Assembly: GCF_038502225.1 (NCBI RefSeq) | Contig: NC_091311.1 | Location: forward strand, 28,086,122-28,150,121 | From: Cherax quadricarinatus | Taxonomy: Eukaryota; Arthropoda; Malacostraca; Decapoda; Parastacidae | Reading direction: 5' to 3' | Length of the DNA stretch: 64,000 bases | Part shown: positions 11,512 through 22,650 of the stretch, piece by piece | How the letters are laid out: every line of letters starts with the position of its first letter | How positions within the stretch are numbered: position 1 is the stretch's first letter | The notes under the pieces: model-generated | The model's input: the letters and a program-made list of their open reading frames with translations, nothing else | Databases searched by the model: none | Told to the model about the DNA's origin: nothing | Made by a program: the position numbers and the translations under genes

Positions 11512-14406
11512 CTACTGGGCCCTCTCTCTCCCCGCTCCATGAGCTTTATCAAACCTCGTCTTAAAACTGTGTATGGTTCCTGCCTCCACTACGTCATTTT
11601 CTAGGCTATTCCACTGCCTTACAACTCTATGACTGAAGAAATACTTCCTACTATCTCTCTGACTCATTTGTGTCTTCAACTTCCAATTGTGGCCTCTTGT
11701 TTCTGTGTCCCCTCCCTGGAACATCCTGTCTTTGTCCACCTTGTCTATTCCACGCAGTATTTTATATGTCGTTATCATGTCTCCCCTGACCCTCCTGTCC
11801 TCCAGTGTGGTCAGGCCGATTTCCCTTAATCTTTCCTCATAGGACATTCCCCTTAGCTCTGGAACTAACCTTGTCGCAAACCTTTGTACTTTCTCTAGTT
11901 TCTTGACGTGCTTTATCAAGTGCGGGTTCCAAACAGGTGCTGCATACTCCAGTATGGGCCTGACATACACGGTGTACAGTGTCTTGAATGATTCCTTACT
12001 AAGGTATCGGAATGCTGTTCTCAGGTTTGCCAGGCGCCCATATGCTGCAGCAGTTATCTGATTGATGTGTGCTTCCGGAGACATGCTCGGTGTTATACTC
12101 ACCCCAAGATATTTCTCCTTGAGTGAGGTTTGCAGTCTTTGGCCACCTAGCCTATACTCTGTCTGTGGTCTTCTGTGCCCCTCCCCCATCTTCATGACTT
12201 TGCATTTGGCAGGATTAAATTCGAGAAGCCATTTGCTGGACCAGGTGTCCAGTCTGTCCAGGTCTCTTTGAAGTCCTGCCTGGTCCTCATCAGATTTAAT
12301 TCTCCTCATTAACTTCACATCATCTGCAAACAGGGACACTTCTGAGTCTAACCCTTCCGTCATGTCGTTCACATATACCAAAAATAGCACTGGTCCTAGG
12401 ACCGACCCCTGTGGGACCCCGCTCGTCACAGGTGCCCACTGTGATACATCATTACGTACCATGACTCGTTGTTGCCTCCCTGTCAGGTATTCTCTGATCC
12501 ATTGCAGTGCCCTTCCTGTTATATGCGCCTGATGCTCTAGCTTCTGCACTAATCTCTTGTGAGGAACTGTGTCAAAGGCCTTCTTGCAGTCCAAGAAGAT
12601 GCAATCAACCCACCCCTCTCTCTCTTGTCTTACTTCTGTTATTTTATCATAAAACTCCAGAAGGTTTGTGACACAGGATTTGCCTTCCGTGAATCCGTGC
12701 TGGTTGGCATTTATACTCCTGTTCCGTTCCAGGTGCTCCACCACTCTCCTCCTGATAATCTTCTCCATAATTTTGCATACTATACACGTCAATGACACAG
12801 GTCTATAGTTTAGTGCCTCTTTTCTGTCTCCTTTTTTAAAAATGGGAACTACATTTGCCGTCTTCCATACCTCAGGTAGTTGCCCAGTTTCCAGGGATGT
12901 GTTGAAGATTGTGGTAAGTGGCACGCACAACATATCTGCTCCCTCTCTAAGGACCCACGGGGAGATGTTGTCTGGTCCCATTGCCTTTGAGGTATCGATG
13001 TCCCTTAGCAGTTTCTTCACCTCCTCCTCATCTGTATGTATGTCGTCCAACACTTGTTGGTGTATTCCTTGCTGGTGTCCCCGTCTGGTCTGTCCCCCCA
13101 GAGTCCTTCCTGTCTCTACTGTAAATACTTCCTTAAATCTCTTGTTTAGCTCCTCACATACCTCTTGATCGTTTCTTGTGAGTTCTCCACCTTCTTTCCT
13201 CAGCCTTATCACCTGGTCCTTGACTGTTGTCTTCCTCCTAATGTGGCTATACAGCAGTTTCGGGTCAGATTTGACTTTCGATGCTATGTCGTTTTCATAC
13301 TGTCGCTGGGCCTCCCTCCTTATCTGTGCATACTCGTTCCTGGCTCTTCTACTAATCTCCTTGTTTTCCTGGGTCCTATGCCTCCTGTACCTTTTCCATT
13401 CTCTGTTGCACTTAGTTTTTGCCTCCCTACACCTTCGGGTAAACCAAGGACTCGTTTTGGTCTTCCTATTATTTCCGTTTCCCTTGGGAACAAAACTTTC
13501 CTCTGCCTCCTTGCACTTTGTTGCCACATATTCCATCATCTCGTTTACTGATTTTCCTACCATTTCTCTGTCCCACTGAACCTCCTGCAGGAAGTTTCTC
13601 ATACCTGTGTAGTCCCCCCTTTTATAGTTTGGCCTGTCCCCTTCAGTTCCTGTTACCTTCTCCACTTGTAACTCTACTATATAGTCAAAACTCAGAACCA
13701 CATGATCGCTAGCTCCAAGGGGCCTCTCATAAGTGATGTCCTCAATGTCTGAACTGCTCAGGGTGAACACAAGATCCAGTCTTGCTGGCTCATCCTCCCC
13801 TCTCTCTCTGGTTGTGTCCCTGACATGTTGATGCATGAGGTTTTCAAGTACCACATCCATCATCTTGGCTCTCCATGTTTCGGGACCCCCATGTGGCTCC
13901 AGGTTTTCCCAGTCGATCTCCCTGTGGTTGAAATCGCCCATTACCAGTAACTTTGCTCTGCTCGAGTGAGCTCTTCTTGCCACCTCAGCCAGTGTGTCCA
14001 CCATCACCCTGTTGTTTTCTTCGTACTCCTCTCTTGGCCTCCTGCAGTTCTGTGGTGGGTTATACATCACTCCAATGACTACTTTATGTTCTCCGGACTG
14101 AATTGTACCTACAATGTAGTCTCTTTCTCCAATCATGTCCATGCCTTCCATTTCCTCAAATCCCCATCGGTGTTTTATGAGCAGTGCAACCCCTCCTCCC
14201 CCTCTACTCCTTCTATCTTTCCTCAGGATCTGATATCCTGTTGGGAAGATTGTGTCTGTTATTGTCTCAGCGAGTTTTGTTTCTGTGACTGCTATGATGT
14301 CTGGGGATTTTTCACTGATTCTTTCATTCCACTCCTCATGTTTATTCATTATTCCATCCGCGTTTGTGTACCAAACCTTTAGTTTCTTTTCTATCATTGT
14401 GGTCAT
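11512..14406 (-). CDS. LINE ORF2: endonuclease-reverse transcriptase (copy A4)
   Basis: The protein would nick target DNA and reverse-transcribe the LINE RNA onto the nick (target-primed reverse transcription) in the nucleus. The frame is open from 14892, but the first part overlaps ORF1 in another frame. The Met at about 14406, just before KKLKVWYTNADGIMNKHEEW, is the likelier start, giving about 965 residues. In order: AP endonuclease (ADGIMNKHEEW, VTETKLAE, VMGDFNHREID, DEPARLDLVFTL, GASDHVVLSFD); linker (SPWFTRRCREAKTKC); RT with YRPVSLTCIVCKIMEKII, DCKKAFDTVPHKRLV, GVPQGSVLGPVLFLVYV and catalytic LFADDVKLM; then a C-terminal domain (YEERLREIGLTTLEDRR) common in this LINE type. No internal stop is visible, so this is the best candidate for a recently active copy in the cluster. 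The partner ORF1 has a frameshift. Confidence 0.88.
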   Translation of the reverse strand: MTTMIEKKLKVWYTNADGIMNKHEEWNERISEKSPDIIAVTETKLAETITDTIFPTGYQILRKDRRSRGGGGVALLIKHRWGFEEMEGMDMIGERDYIVGTIQSGEHKVVIGVMYNPPQNCRRPREEYEENNRVMVDTLAEVARRAHSSRAKLLVMGDFNHREIDWENLEPHGGPETWRAKMMDVVLENLMHQHVRDTTRERGEDEPARLDLVFTLSSSDIEDITYERPLGASDHVVLSFDYIVELQVEKVTGTEGDRPNYKRGDYTGMRNFLQEVQWDREMVGKSVNEMMEYVATKCKEAEESFVPKGNGNNRKTKTSPWFTRRCREAKTKCNREWKRYRRHRTQENKEISRRARNEYAQIRREAQRQYENDIASKVKSDPKLLYSHIRRKTTVKDQVIRLRKEGGELTRNDQEVCEELNKRFKEVFTVETGRTLGGQTRRGHQQGIHQQVLDDIHTDEEEVKKLLRDIDTSKAMGPDNISPWVLREGADMLCVPLTTIFNTSLETGQLPEVWKTANVVPIFKKGDRKEALNYRPVSLTCIVCKIMEKIIRRRVVEHLERNRSINANQHGFTEGKSCVTNLLEFYDKITEVRQEREGWVDCIFLDCKKAFDTVPHKRLVQKLEHQAHITGRALQWIREYLTGRQQRVMVRNDVSQWAPVTSGVPQGSVLGPVLFLVYVNDMTEGLDSEVSLFADDVKLMRRIKSDEDQAGLQRDLDRLDTWSSKWLLEFNPAKCKVMKMGEGHRRPQTEYRLGGQRLQTSLKEKYLGVSITPSMSPEAHINQITAAAYGRLANLRTAFRYLSKESFKTLYTVYVRPILEYAAPVWNPHLIKHVKKLEKVQRFATRLVPELRGMSYEERLREIGLTTLEDRRVRGDMITTYKILRGIDKVDKDRMFQGGDTETRGHNWKLKTQMSQRDSRKYFFSHRVVRQWNSLENDVVEAGTIHSFKTRFDKAHGAGRERAQ

Positions 14407-14591
14407 GCAAGAATATTGGGGTTGGGGGAGCGAGAGCCTTGGTGGGGGCCTATATGGGGCTGTGGTGTAGGTGGGGTTTGTGTTGATGGGGGTGGGGTCA
14501 GAATGCCCATAAGGGACAGCTGTTGGGGTGAGGTTTGTGATATGGGGATTGGTGGCAGAGGGAACAGTGAGTGGGTTGTAGTATAGGTTGC

Positions 14592-15630
14592 TCAGTTGCG
14601 TTGGGAATGTCGCGGGTGGAGTCTTTTGGTGGGAGATTCTGTGGGGTGTGTTTGCCCTTCCTCCTGTGTCTGGGTCCTGCTCATTTTCATTGCTTCTCGT
14701 TCCTCCTTGCGTCTCTGTACCCTCTCTTTCAGTGTAGTCCTTTCTTCTTGTGTTCTGTCGCGGTCGAGGTATACTCTCTGGTACCCCTCTTTGTCCCTCA
14801 GTCTTGCTTTCTCTTGCAGAATCCTGGTTCGAACTGATTCTTCCTTGAAAGTTACTCTGACAGGCCGTATCCTCCACTCGCAAACCACCCAATTCTCTGA
14901 AAATTTGTCACCTGGGTCATATTGCCCTCCCCTATTGTTTTCATGATGCCTTCAATCATTTTTTTCTCCTCCTGTTTTATTTCTTCAAAGTTGGCCCCCT
15001 TGGCTTCTTGGAGCCCGTACACAAAAACTGACCTCGCCCTTTCCTCCTCCCACTGAGTCTCCATCTGCGTCCTCTGAGGCATTTTATTTCCTTCCATTGA
15101 CATGTTCTTGCCTTCAGTCCCTGTCATATCTGAAACTTCTATTCTCAGTGGACTGTCTTTCCTGACCAGCTGTCCCTTGCTACTGCAGTTGGCTGTTAGA
15201 ATCTCTGCATATAGCATACCTTCATTGTCTTCGGACCTGTCGTTTGATCTTAGTGTGCTCGTCGTCTTTTCCCTGGCCCCACGTGGGTCTGATAGGGCCT
15301 TCATGTTCGGCATGTCTCCTTTGTTGCTTACCATCCCCTTGTCTGCGCCTGACTTTGAATTTCCTGATGTCACACCTGAATTGTCATTTGTCTCTCTAAT
15401 CTGTTTCAGGCTTTGCAGTTTCTCTTCTAAGCACTGTATCCTAGCTTCTGCTGCTAAGACCTGTACTTCCCACTTCCTGCACTCTTCAGCTATCCGCTCC
15501 TCCATTTTCTTACCAAGCTCTACTATCTTCCTTCCCCACTCTTCCTCCCTTTTTTGGAGCTCTAGCTCCCAGTCTTTCCTCCCTGGTTCGTCCACCAGAT
15601 CTCTGGGTTTCCGTCCTCTAAGGCCACCCA

Positions 15631-15631
<1 letters not shown>
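14592..15631 (-). pseudogene. LINE ORF1 nucleic-acid-binding protein, one frameshift (copy A4)
   Basis: ORF1 proteins of this LINE type package the element RNA. Start chosen at the Met after the A-run (MGGLRGRKPRDLVDEPGRKD). Residues about 15-80 are a charged, heptad-like helix (ELELQKREEEWGRKIVELGK, EARIQCLEEKLQSL), a likely coiled coil. An RRM-like segment follows (RSVFVYGLQEAKG, EEKKMIEGIM). The frame then shifts near 14860-14888. The C-terminal domain continues in the next frame (RPVRVTFKEESVRTRILQEK, YQRVYLDRDRTQEER) and ends at 14592. Either a real mutation or a sequence error would explain this. Confidence 0.75.
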
Positions 15632-15661
<30 letters not shown>

Positions 15662-15682
15662 TATTACCACAGACAGAAGGCT

Positions 15683-16192
15683 AGAGGAGGGAGAGGGTGT
15701 GGGGGAGAGAGAGAGAGAGGGTAGAAAGAGGAAGAGAGAGGAGAGAGAAAGGGTAGACAGCGGGAGAGAGAGGAGAGAGTCGGGGGGTGAGGGATAAGAC
15801 CAAGGGGGAGGGAGCGAACTGTGAGGGGGGAGAGAACGGGTAGAGAGAGGGAGAAAGAGAGGGAGAGGGAGAGGGAGAGAAAGAGAGAGAGAGGGAGAAA
15901 GGAGGGAAGAAGGCTATGAGAGAGAGAAACGCGAGGGAGGGAAAAGGTAAGAGGTCTGTGGGGGAGGCAGTCAAATTCCAAGGATCAGCTGTGTGTACTC
16001 ACCTAGTTGTGGTTTCGGGGTCGAGACCCAGCTCCTGGCCCCGAGTGTGTATGTGTGTGCGCACGTGTGTGTGTGTGTGAGCACGTCAGTTGTTTATATG
16101 TCCCAGAAATACAATTCACTTCTGTGTATCCGTAATACTAATGAGATACCACTAACACTGAGAGTAGTTCTAATTATAATACTAGCGTGTGT
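15683..16192. repeat. Tandem duplication, copy 1 (GA-rich block plus LINE tip)
   Basis: A composite unit in two tandem copies about 560 bp apart (15683-16192 and 16243-16746). Each has about 280 bp of GAGAGG-type repeats, then aggtctgtgggggaggc, a 55-bp family A LINE 3' tip (about 15988-16044) between TG patches, and about 130 bp of unique sequence ending actagcgtgtgt. Long open frames in the GA block are repeat artefacts. Confidence 0.9.
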
Positions 16193-16242
16193 TAACAAGT
16201 CATTCTTTCACCCAGTTATGTACTACCTTTTACTACATGTGT

Positions 16243-16892
<650 letters not shown>

Positions 16893-17019
16893 TCTTCATC
16901 CCACCATAACAGTAACTTGGGGTTGAAAGCAACTCTCATTTTTCCAGTCACACGTTATTTGCTGCAGATGATATCCTCCACCGTATATCTGGGAGACTTA
17001 TGAGGGAGGAAGACCAAAT

Positions 17020-17215
17020 ACGGTGAAATGATGGAGGGAGGAGAGGTGATGGAGGGAAGAGAGGTGATGGAGGGAGGAGAAGTGATGGAGGGGAGAGAGG
17101 TGATGGAGTAGGAAAGCGATGGAAGGAGAAGGTGATGGTTGAAAGAGAAAAGTGAGATGATGGAGGGAAGAGAGGTGAGGGATGATGAAGGAAAGAGAGA
17201 AGTGAGGGAGATGAG
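17020..17215. repeat. Degenerate GGAGGGAAGAGAGGTGAT-type minisatellite
   Basis: Purine-rich repeats of roughly 18 bp (gaggtgatggagggaggaga and variants). The open frame on the - strand is an artefact of the repeat. Confidence 0.85.
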
Positions 17216-17276
17216 CAAGGATGATACGTGCAGCATCACCCCCCGTGTGTCCTGTAAAGCTCTCTTAACTCTGATG

Positions 17277-17900
17277 CAGAACCTATCTCCCGGTACAGAA
17301 CCTACCTCCAGGTACAGAACCTACCTCCAGGTACAGAACCTACCTCCAGGTACAGAACCTACCTCCAGGTACAGAACCTACCTCTGATACAGAACCTACC
17401 TCCTGGTACAGAACCTACTTCCAAGCACAGAACCTACCTCCTGGTACAGAACCTACCTCCAGGTACAGAACCTACCTCCTGGTACAGAACCTACCTCCAG
17501 GTACAGAACCTACCTCCAGGTACAGAACCTACCTCCAGGTACAGAACCTACCTCCAGGTACAGAACCTACCTCCTGGTACAGAACCTACCTCCAGGTACA
17601 GAACCTACTTCCAGGTACAGAACCTATCTCCAGGTACAGAACCTACCTTCTGGTACACAACCTACCTTTAGGTGCAGAACCTACCTTCTGGTGCAGAACC
17701 TACCTTCAGGTACAGAACCTACCTCCTGGTACACAACCTACCTTTAGATACAGAACCTACCTCTAGATACAGAACCTACCTCCAGATACAGAATCCACCT
17801 CCTGGTACACAACCTACCTTTAGGCACACAACCTACCTCCTGATACACAGCCTACCTTTAGGTACAGAACCTACCTCTAGATACAGAACCTACCTCCTGA
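17277..17900. repeat. 19-bp minisatellite, about 33 copies
   Basis: Tandem repeats of acctacctccaggtacaga with variants (tcctggta, tttaggta, tctagata) over about 620 bp. The right half is more diverged. The 19-bp unit rotates through all three frames, so predicted peptides cycle and are not coding. Confidence 0.95.
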
Positions 17901-18520
17901 CATCATCGCACCTCTACCTTCCATGTCTCCCTTGTTCCCTCCCACCTTTCCTCTTACCTCCCCCCACCTCCTCTCCCACCATCCCTCCCATCTTCCCTCC
18001 CACCTTCCCTCCCTGTCACCAGATTACACCTTGTATGAGGCCAAGTCCTGCGTGCTGTAATACGACTTATATACATAGCTTGTACACCCAGCTAGTTTTT
18101 CTCTCCACTATGTGACTAGTATGGCATGACGGTACAAGCTCATTGTTCATTTATCCAGTTTTATTACTTTTAATAAATTACTATGCCTCCTGATGACACT
18201 ATAATTTCCATGAGACTGACATCCACAGGAGTCTTCCTGACACCGTCAGCCACAGTGACTGTTGATCATTATGGAAATTTAGAGATATAGAGAGATATAG
18301 AGATATAGAGAGAGACTGTAGAGCTGTGAGGAAATGTAGGGGACCTGGGGTTAACTATGTAAGAAGATTAAGGGGCACGTAAGTTTTCCCTTCTAATAAC
18401 ATGTTCATTTTTTTCCCTATAATCTACATTGTCTAATTATTATCGCATTTGCTTTGTTTCGTAAGGTGAAGTCCTTGAGGACAATTGTGTTGCAGAGGTG
18501 TGAGTTCCTCAGATCTTGTA
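17901..18520. other. Unassigned sequence
   Basis: A C/T-rich stretch (17910-18010) is followed by AT-rich sequence with an agagatat patch near 18285-18315. No gene recognised. Confidence 0.5.
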
Positions 18521-18522
18521 TG

Positions 18523-18632
18523 AACCACTAGTATGAGAGACTAGTATGTACCACTAGTGTAAACCACTAGTATGAGACACTAGTATGAGACACTAGTATG
18601 AACCACTAGTATGAGACACTGGTGTGAAACAC
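18523..18632. repeat. Short tandem repeat (CACTAGTATGAGA-type)
   Basis: Repeats of 13-14 bp such as ccactagtatgagacactag, with minor variants. Confidence 0.85.
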
Positions 18633-18753
18633 TAGTACAAAACATGGTAGCAAGCTCTCTAGCACCGCTGAAGCAGAGGTTCATCACAGAGTTATGGAAC
18701 GCTGAAAATACTCCTAACCAGGGTGTGAGGAGTGAGTAAAGGTGTAGTTGTGT

Positions 18754-18942
18754 AGTGTACTCCAGGTAGTGTACTCTAGGAAGTGCTCCAGGTAGTGTAC
18801 TCCAGGTAGTGTACTCCAGGAAGTGCTCCAGGTAGTGTACTCCAGGAAGTGCTCCAGGTAGTGTACTCCAGGTAGTGTACTCCAGGAAGTGCTCCAGGTA
18901 GTGTACTCCAGGTAGTGTACTCCAGGAAGTGCTCCAGGTAGT
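18754..18942. repeat. 12/14-bp alternating minisatellite
   Basis: Units gtagtgtactccag (14 bp) and gaagtgctccag (12 bp) alternate in higher-order blocks. Both strands stay open by chance, giving Thr/Trp/Ser-rich artefact frames. Confidence 0.93.
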
Positions 18943-19074
18943 GGCTACCACCTCCTGCCGCCCACACTCCACCTCGGGCACTGTAGTTAACAGCAGGAAA
19001 AACCCTGGCTGTCTTTTCTAGATTGTAAAGTATATTGTTACCTCTTGTTTCATGGCTAGCATATGCCGGAGGGA

Positions 19075-19530
19075 AGGGAAGTAGGGGAAGAGTGAGGGAG
19101 GGGAGGTAGGGGAATAGTGAGGGAGGGGAAGTAGGGGAAGAGTGAGGGAGGGGAGGTAGGGGTAGAGTGAGGGAGGGGAAGTAGGGGAAGAGTGAGGGAG
19201 AAGAGGTAAGTGAAGAGTGAGGGAAGGGAAGTAGGGGTAGAGTGAGGGAGGGGAAGTAGGGGTAGAGTGAGGGAGAAGAGGTAGGGGAAGAGTGAGGGAA
19301 GGGAGGTAGGGGAAGAGTGAGGGAAGGGAGGTAGTGGAAGAGTGAGGGAAGGGAAGTAGGGGAAGAGTGAGGGAGGGGAGGTAGGGGTAGAGTGAGGGAG
19401 GGGAAGTAGGGGAAGAGTGAGGGAGAAGAGGTAAGGGAAGAGTGAGGGAAGGGAAGTAGGGGAAGAGTGAGGGAAGGGAGGTAGGGGAAGAGTGAGGGAA
19501 GGGAGGTAGGGGAAGAGTGAGGGAGGGGAG
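19075..19530. repeat. 26-bp purine-rich minisatellite, about 17 copies
   Basis: Repeats of the type gtaggggaagagtgagggag with gg/ga variants. One strand is purine only, which could favour triplex structure. Not coding. Confidence 0.93.
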
Positions 19531-19663
19531 GATGGGAAAGATTGTTTTTTTAGTTTACTATCCTTGCCTCAATCAAATTACCATGGTTGATAGTCCACCG
19601 TCAAGATTCAGACGGTTTTCTGTAGACGACCTAGGTGTTGAGTGTCAGGTGATCTTCATGTGT

Positions 19664-19698
<35 letters not shown>

Positions 19699-19915
19699 TG
19701 GCACCATCGTAAAGGCTCTTAGCTTATCCTCTCAAGGAGCGAGAATCTTGACGGTGTCAAGAACACTCAAGATCACTCCTAAGTTATCGCAGTTATTAAG
19801 AGTCGCTAAAGTGGCAGGAAGAGTCAAAAATAATACACTCTACTGTGTATCAAGACTTACAGGAATTCCATTGTTTATTATAAATATTAAAAGCATGATA
19901 GTGTAATGATTGTCA
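19531..19915. other. Unassigned sequence with a (CT)n patch
   Basis: The frame at 19517-19906 (+, 129 codons) is open but crosses a CT microsatellite (19668-19698) and resembles nothing. A 14-bp inverted repeat, caccgtcaagattc (19600) and gaatcttgacggtg (19742), flanks that patch. Confidence 0.4.

Positions 19916-19916
<1 letters not shown>

Positions 19917-19979
<63 letters not shown>
19917..19979. repeat. (CA)n microsatellite
   Basis: About 60 bp of CA repeat directly upstream of the truncated 5' end of LINE copy A7, which reads on the + strand. Confidence 0.97.
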
Positions 19980-19981
<2 letters not shown>

Positions 19982-20754
19982 CACCAAGTGCAAAGCTATG
20001 AAGATTGAGGAAGGGCAAAGAAGACCGCAGACGGAGTACAGACTAGGGGGCCGGAGACTACAAACTTCACTCAAGGAAAAAGATCTTGGGGTGAGTATAA
20101 CACCAGGCACATCTCCTGAAGCGCACATCAACCAAATAACTGCTGCAGCATATGGGCGCCTAGCAAACCTCAGAACAGCATTCCGACATCTTAATAAGGA
20201 ATCGTTCAGGACACTGTACACCGTGTACGTTAGGCCCATATTGGAGTATGCGGCACCAGTTTGGAACCCACACCTAGCCAAGCACGTAAAGAAACTAGAG
20301 AAAGTGTAAAGGTTTGCAACAAGACTAGTCCAAGAGCTAAGAGGTATGTCCTACGAGGAGAGATTAAGGGAAATCAACCTGACGACACTGGAGGACAGGA
20401 GAGATAGTGGGGACATGATAATGACATACAAAATACTGAGAGGAATTAACAAGGTGGACAAAGACAGGATGTTCCAGAGATGGGACACAGCAACAAGGGG
20501 ACACAGTTGGAAGTTGAAGACGCAGATGAATCACAGGGATGTTAGAAAGTATTTCTTCAGCCACAGAGTAGTCAGGAAGTGGAATAGTTTGGGAAGCAAT
20601 GCAGTGGAGGCAGGATCCATACATAGCTTTAAACAGAGGTATGATAAAGCTCACGGTTCAGAGAGAGTGACCTAGTAGCGACCAGTGAAGAGGCGGGGCC
20701 AGGAGCTTGGACTCGACCCCTGCAACCTCAACTAGGTGAGTACAACAAGGTGAG
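19980..20754 (+). mobile_element. Family A LINE copy A7 (+ strand, 5'-truncated)
   Basis: Encodes the end of the RT and the C-terminal domain (MKIEEGQRRPQTEYRLGG, EAHINQITAAAYGRLANLRT, EYAAPVWNPHLAKHVKKLEK, then MSYEERLREINLTTLEDRRD), with a stop at 20309. The 3' UTR ends in two tandem copies related to caactaggtgagta and then (CA)n. It is in the opposite orientation to A1-A6 and correspondingly sits in CA rather than TG on the + strand. Confidence 0.92.
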
Positions 20755-20755
20755 T

Positions 20756-20788
<33 letters not shown>

Positions 20789-20797
20789 CACACACAC
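20755..20797. repeat. (CA)n microsatellite
   Basis: CA repeat (one CG interruption) between the tail of LINE copy A7 and the truncated start of copy A8. Confidence 0.96.
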
Positions 20798-21310
20798 CAT
20801 GAAGTTGGTGGAACCAGGTAACATCTTTCCGTGGGTTCTAAGAGAGGGAGCAGAGGCACTGTGTGTGCGGCTAGTGTGGAAGACAACAAATGTAGTTCCA
20901 TTTTTTTAATTAAGAAAGGAGACAGACAGGCAACATTAAACTATAGACTAGTGTCACTGACTGGTATATCGTGTAAAAGTTAAGGAGAAGATTATTAGGA
21001 GAAGAGTGGTGGAGTACCTAGAAAGAGTGGGTTCAAACTTGACAACCAGAACAACCAGCACAACCACCATAACCAGCACAACCAGCACAACTAGCACAAC
21101 CAGCACAACCTGCACAACCAGCACAACCAGCACAACCAGTACAACCTGCACAAGCTGCACAAACCTCCTGAAATTCTATGACAAGGTGACAGAAGATAGA
21201 GATGACACAGTATGCACAAGAGAGTGGTACAAGAGCTAAAGGAGCGGGAATATCAGGAACAGCATTGCAATGGATAAGGGAATACCTGACAGGAAGGAAA
21301 CAATGAGTGA
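20798..21310 (+). mobile_element. Family A LINE copy A8 with internal deletions and a 9-bp repeat expansion
   Basis: Begins with FPWVLREGAEALCV, jumps by deletion to VWKTTNVV, then GDRQATLNY and VEYLERVG. The expected RT fingers segment (NQHGF ... GKSC) is replaced by a CAACCAGCA array at 21037-21166, after which family sequence resumes (TNLLKFYDKVTEDRD, then ALQWIREYLTGRK). Stops are present and there is no 3' tail. It cannot be functional. Confidence 0.8.
21037..21166. repeat. 9-bp minisatellite (CAACCAGCA)n inside LINE A8
   Basis: About 14 copies of a 9-bp unit encoding a Thr-Thr-Ser repeat in one frame. It lies within the LINE reading frame and keeps it open, since the unit is a multiple of three. 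Confidence 0.9.
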
Positions 21311-22650
21311 CTGGTGGTGAACATATGACATGTAGCCTTAATAATCCTGGTGTAATTTACCGTAATTAAACGTAATTAACCAACCACTCTAGTGTGACTT
21401 AATACTGCTGGTTAATGAGGGATTTTGGAGACAGTCTCCATGTGAGATATGGAGACTGTCTCCATTATCTCACATTTATATATGAATGTCTCAGCACGTC
21501 TCTTCATAAGCAGGTACAAGATGAACGTAAAGTTGTACAGGCATGTTCACTTGTACCCCAGAACTTGTTCTTACGACGAACTTGTCTGTGTACAACTTTT
21601 TTAAGCTTCTTCTTTCAAGCTCCTTCGTTCATCTTTCAAGCTCCTTCTTTCTTCTTTCAAGCTCCTTCTATTTTCTTTCAAGTTCCTTCTTTCTTCTTTC
21701 AAGCTCCTTCGTTTATCTTTCAAGTTCTTTCTTTCATGCTCTTTCGTCCATCACGCATATTCTTTTCTGACGCTCCTTACTTCTTCTCTCATATTCTTTA
21801 TTTCGTTTATTATGCCTCTTTCACGCTTCTCCTTTCTTCTTCACTTTCATTCTTTCTTTCCCATTCCTTCTACTTTTTTCTCCCTTCCATTCCCCTCCAC
21901 CTCTGCCAACATTTTTTTTTGTTTTGCTCCCTCCAACCCAGTAAGTCAGTCAACCCATCAATCAGTCACTTGTCCCGCCTGAGCGACCAGTTTACTGAGC
22001 ACCGCAGAGCTCATCCTGCGAGCGGAGGTTCAGATACTGTATATTAGTCATTTTATATATTATAATTATTATATTCCATATAACTATTGTATACTGGACA
22101 ATATGGAGATTCCATCTTGGAACAGTCATTAAGTCGTCTTCTTCGTCCAGTCGATGGAAAATGCGGATTCGGTCTCAAATATCGTATTAGTATATTCTCT
22201 AAGGTTTGCAAGGAGGTGTCTGAAGGACTGAGTGCTTCGACATTCTTACGATAAAGTGTTTCAGTGTCTGACCCTGTATCTGTCCATATTTTAGCGTGTG
22301 GCCCATGTCTGTGTCCACACATTAGTATTTGATCCTGTTTCGGTCCACATACTATTGTTTAGCCCTGTCTCTGTCCATACACTAGTGCTTGATCCTGTCT
22401 ATTCACACACCAGTATATGACCCCAGTCTCTCTCTCCACACCTTCCATTTTGGTTAATGGTAACTCCATACAAACCGTACTGCAAGAGATAATTACAGCC
22501 TAGCCTTAGTTTAGCAGTAACTGCGTCTTGCCATCCTTAGTCCATCCTTAACCCTGAATCTCTCTGTCCCTACCTCCTCTAACACCCTCCCACCCTCCTT
22601 CACTCCCTCTCTCCCTTTCCTCCTTGGCAGCGGTGCCAGAGCCAAGGGCT
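21311..22650. other. Unassigned sequence with a hairpin and CTTTC-rich repeats
   Basis: Contains a perfect inverted repeat at 21427-21463 and a degenerate minisatellite of about 21 bp (ttctttcaagctccttc) at about 21605-21740. C/T-rich tracts lie at 21800-21900 and 22560-22620. No convincing gene seen; the 210-codon frame at 21415-22047 is driven by the repeat. Confidence 0.5.
21427..21463. repeat. Perfect 15-bp inverted repeat (hairpin)
   Basis: Arms ggagacagtctccat (21427-21441) and atggagactgtctcc (21449-21463) with a 7-nt loop gtgagat. Each arm is itself nearly palindromic (GGAGAC/GTCTCC). No transposon or RNA assignment can be made. Confidence 0.8.

Larger units (their letters stand above)
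11430..15657 (-). mobile_element. Family A LINE copy A4, near full length
   Basis: The most complete copy of the family: ORF1 (14592-15631, frameshifted), ORF2 (open through 11512), a short 3' UTR, two tandem 14-mers and a gtgtgtg tail. The A-run immediately 5' of ORF1 (T-run at 15631-15656 on +) marks the probable 5' edge. Motifs suggest an L2/CR1-group non-LTR retrotransposon with an AP-type endonuclease. The clade assignment is by eye and uncertain. Confidence 0.9.

Noticed and set aside
13165..13579. Long + strand frames antisense to LINE ORF2 (also 8079, 9068, 14571)
   Set aside because: Shadows of the LINE coding sequence; codon pattern and motifs support the - strand.
19517..19906. 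Possible upstream Tmc exon or independent gene
   Set aside because: Peptide resembles no TMC region, crosses a CT microsatellite, and has no convincing splice sites.
21415..22047. 210-residue Phe/Ser-rich frame
   Set aside because: Driven by a CTTTC-rich repeat; composition and lack of homology argue against a gene.
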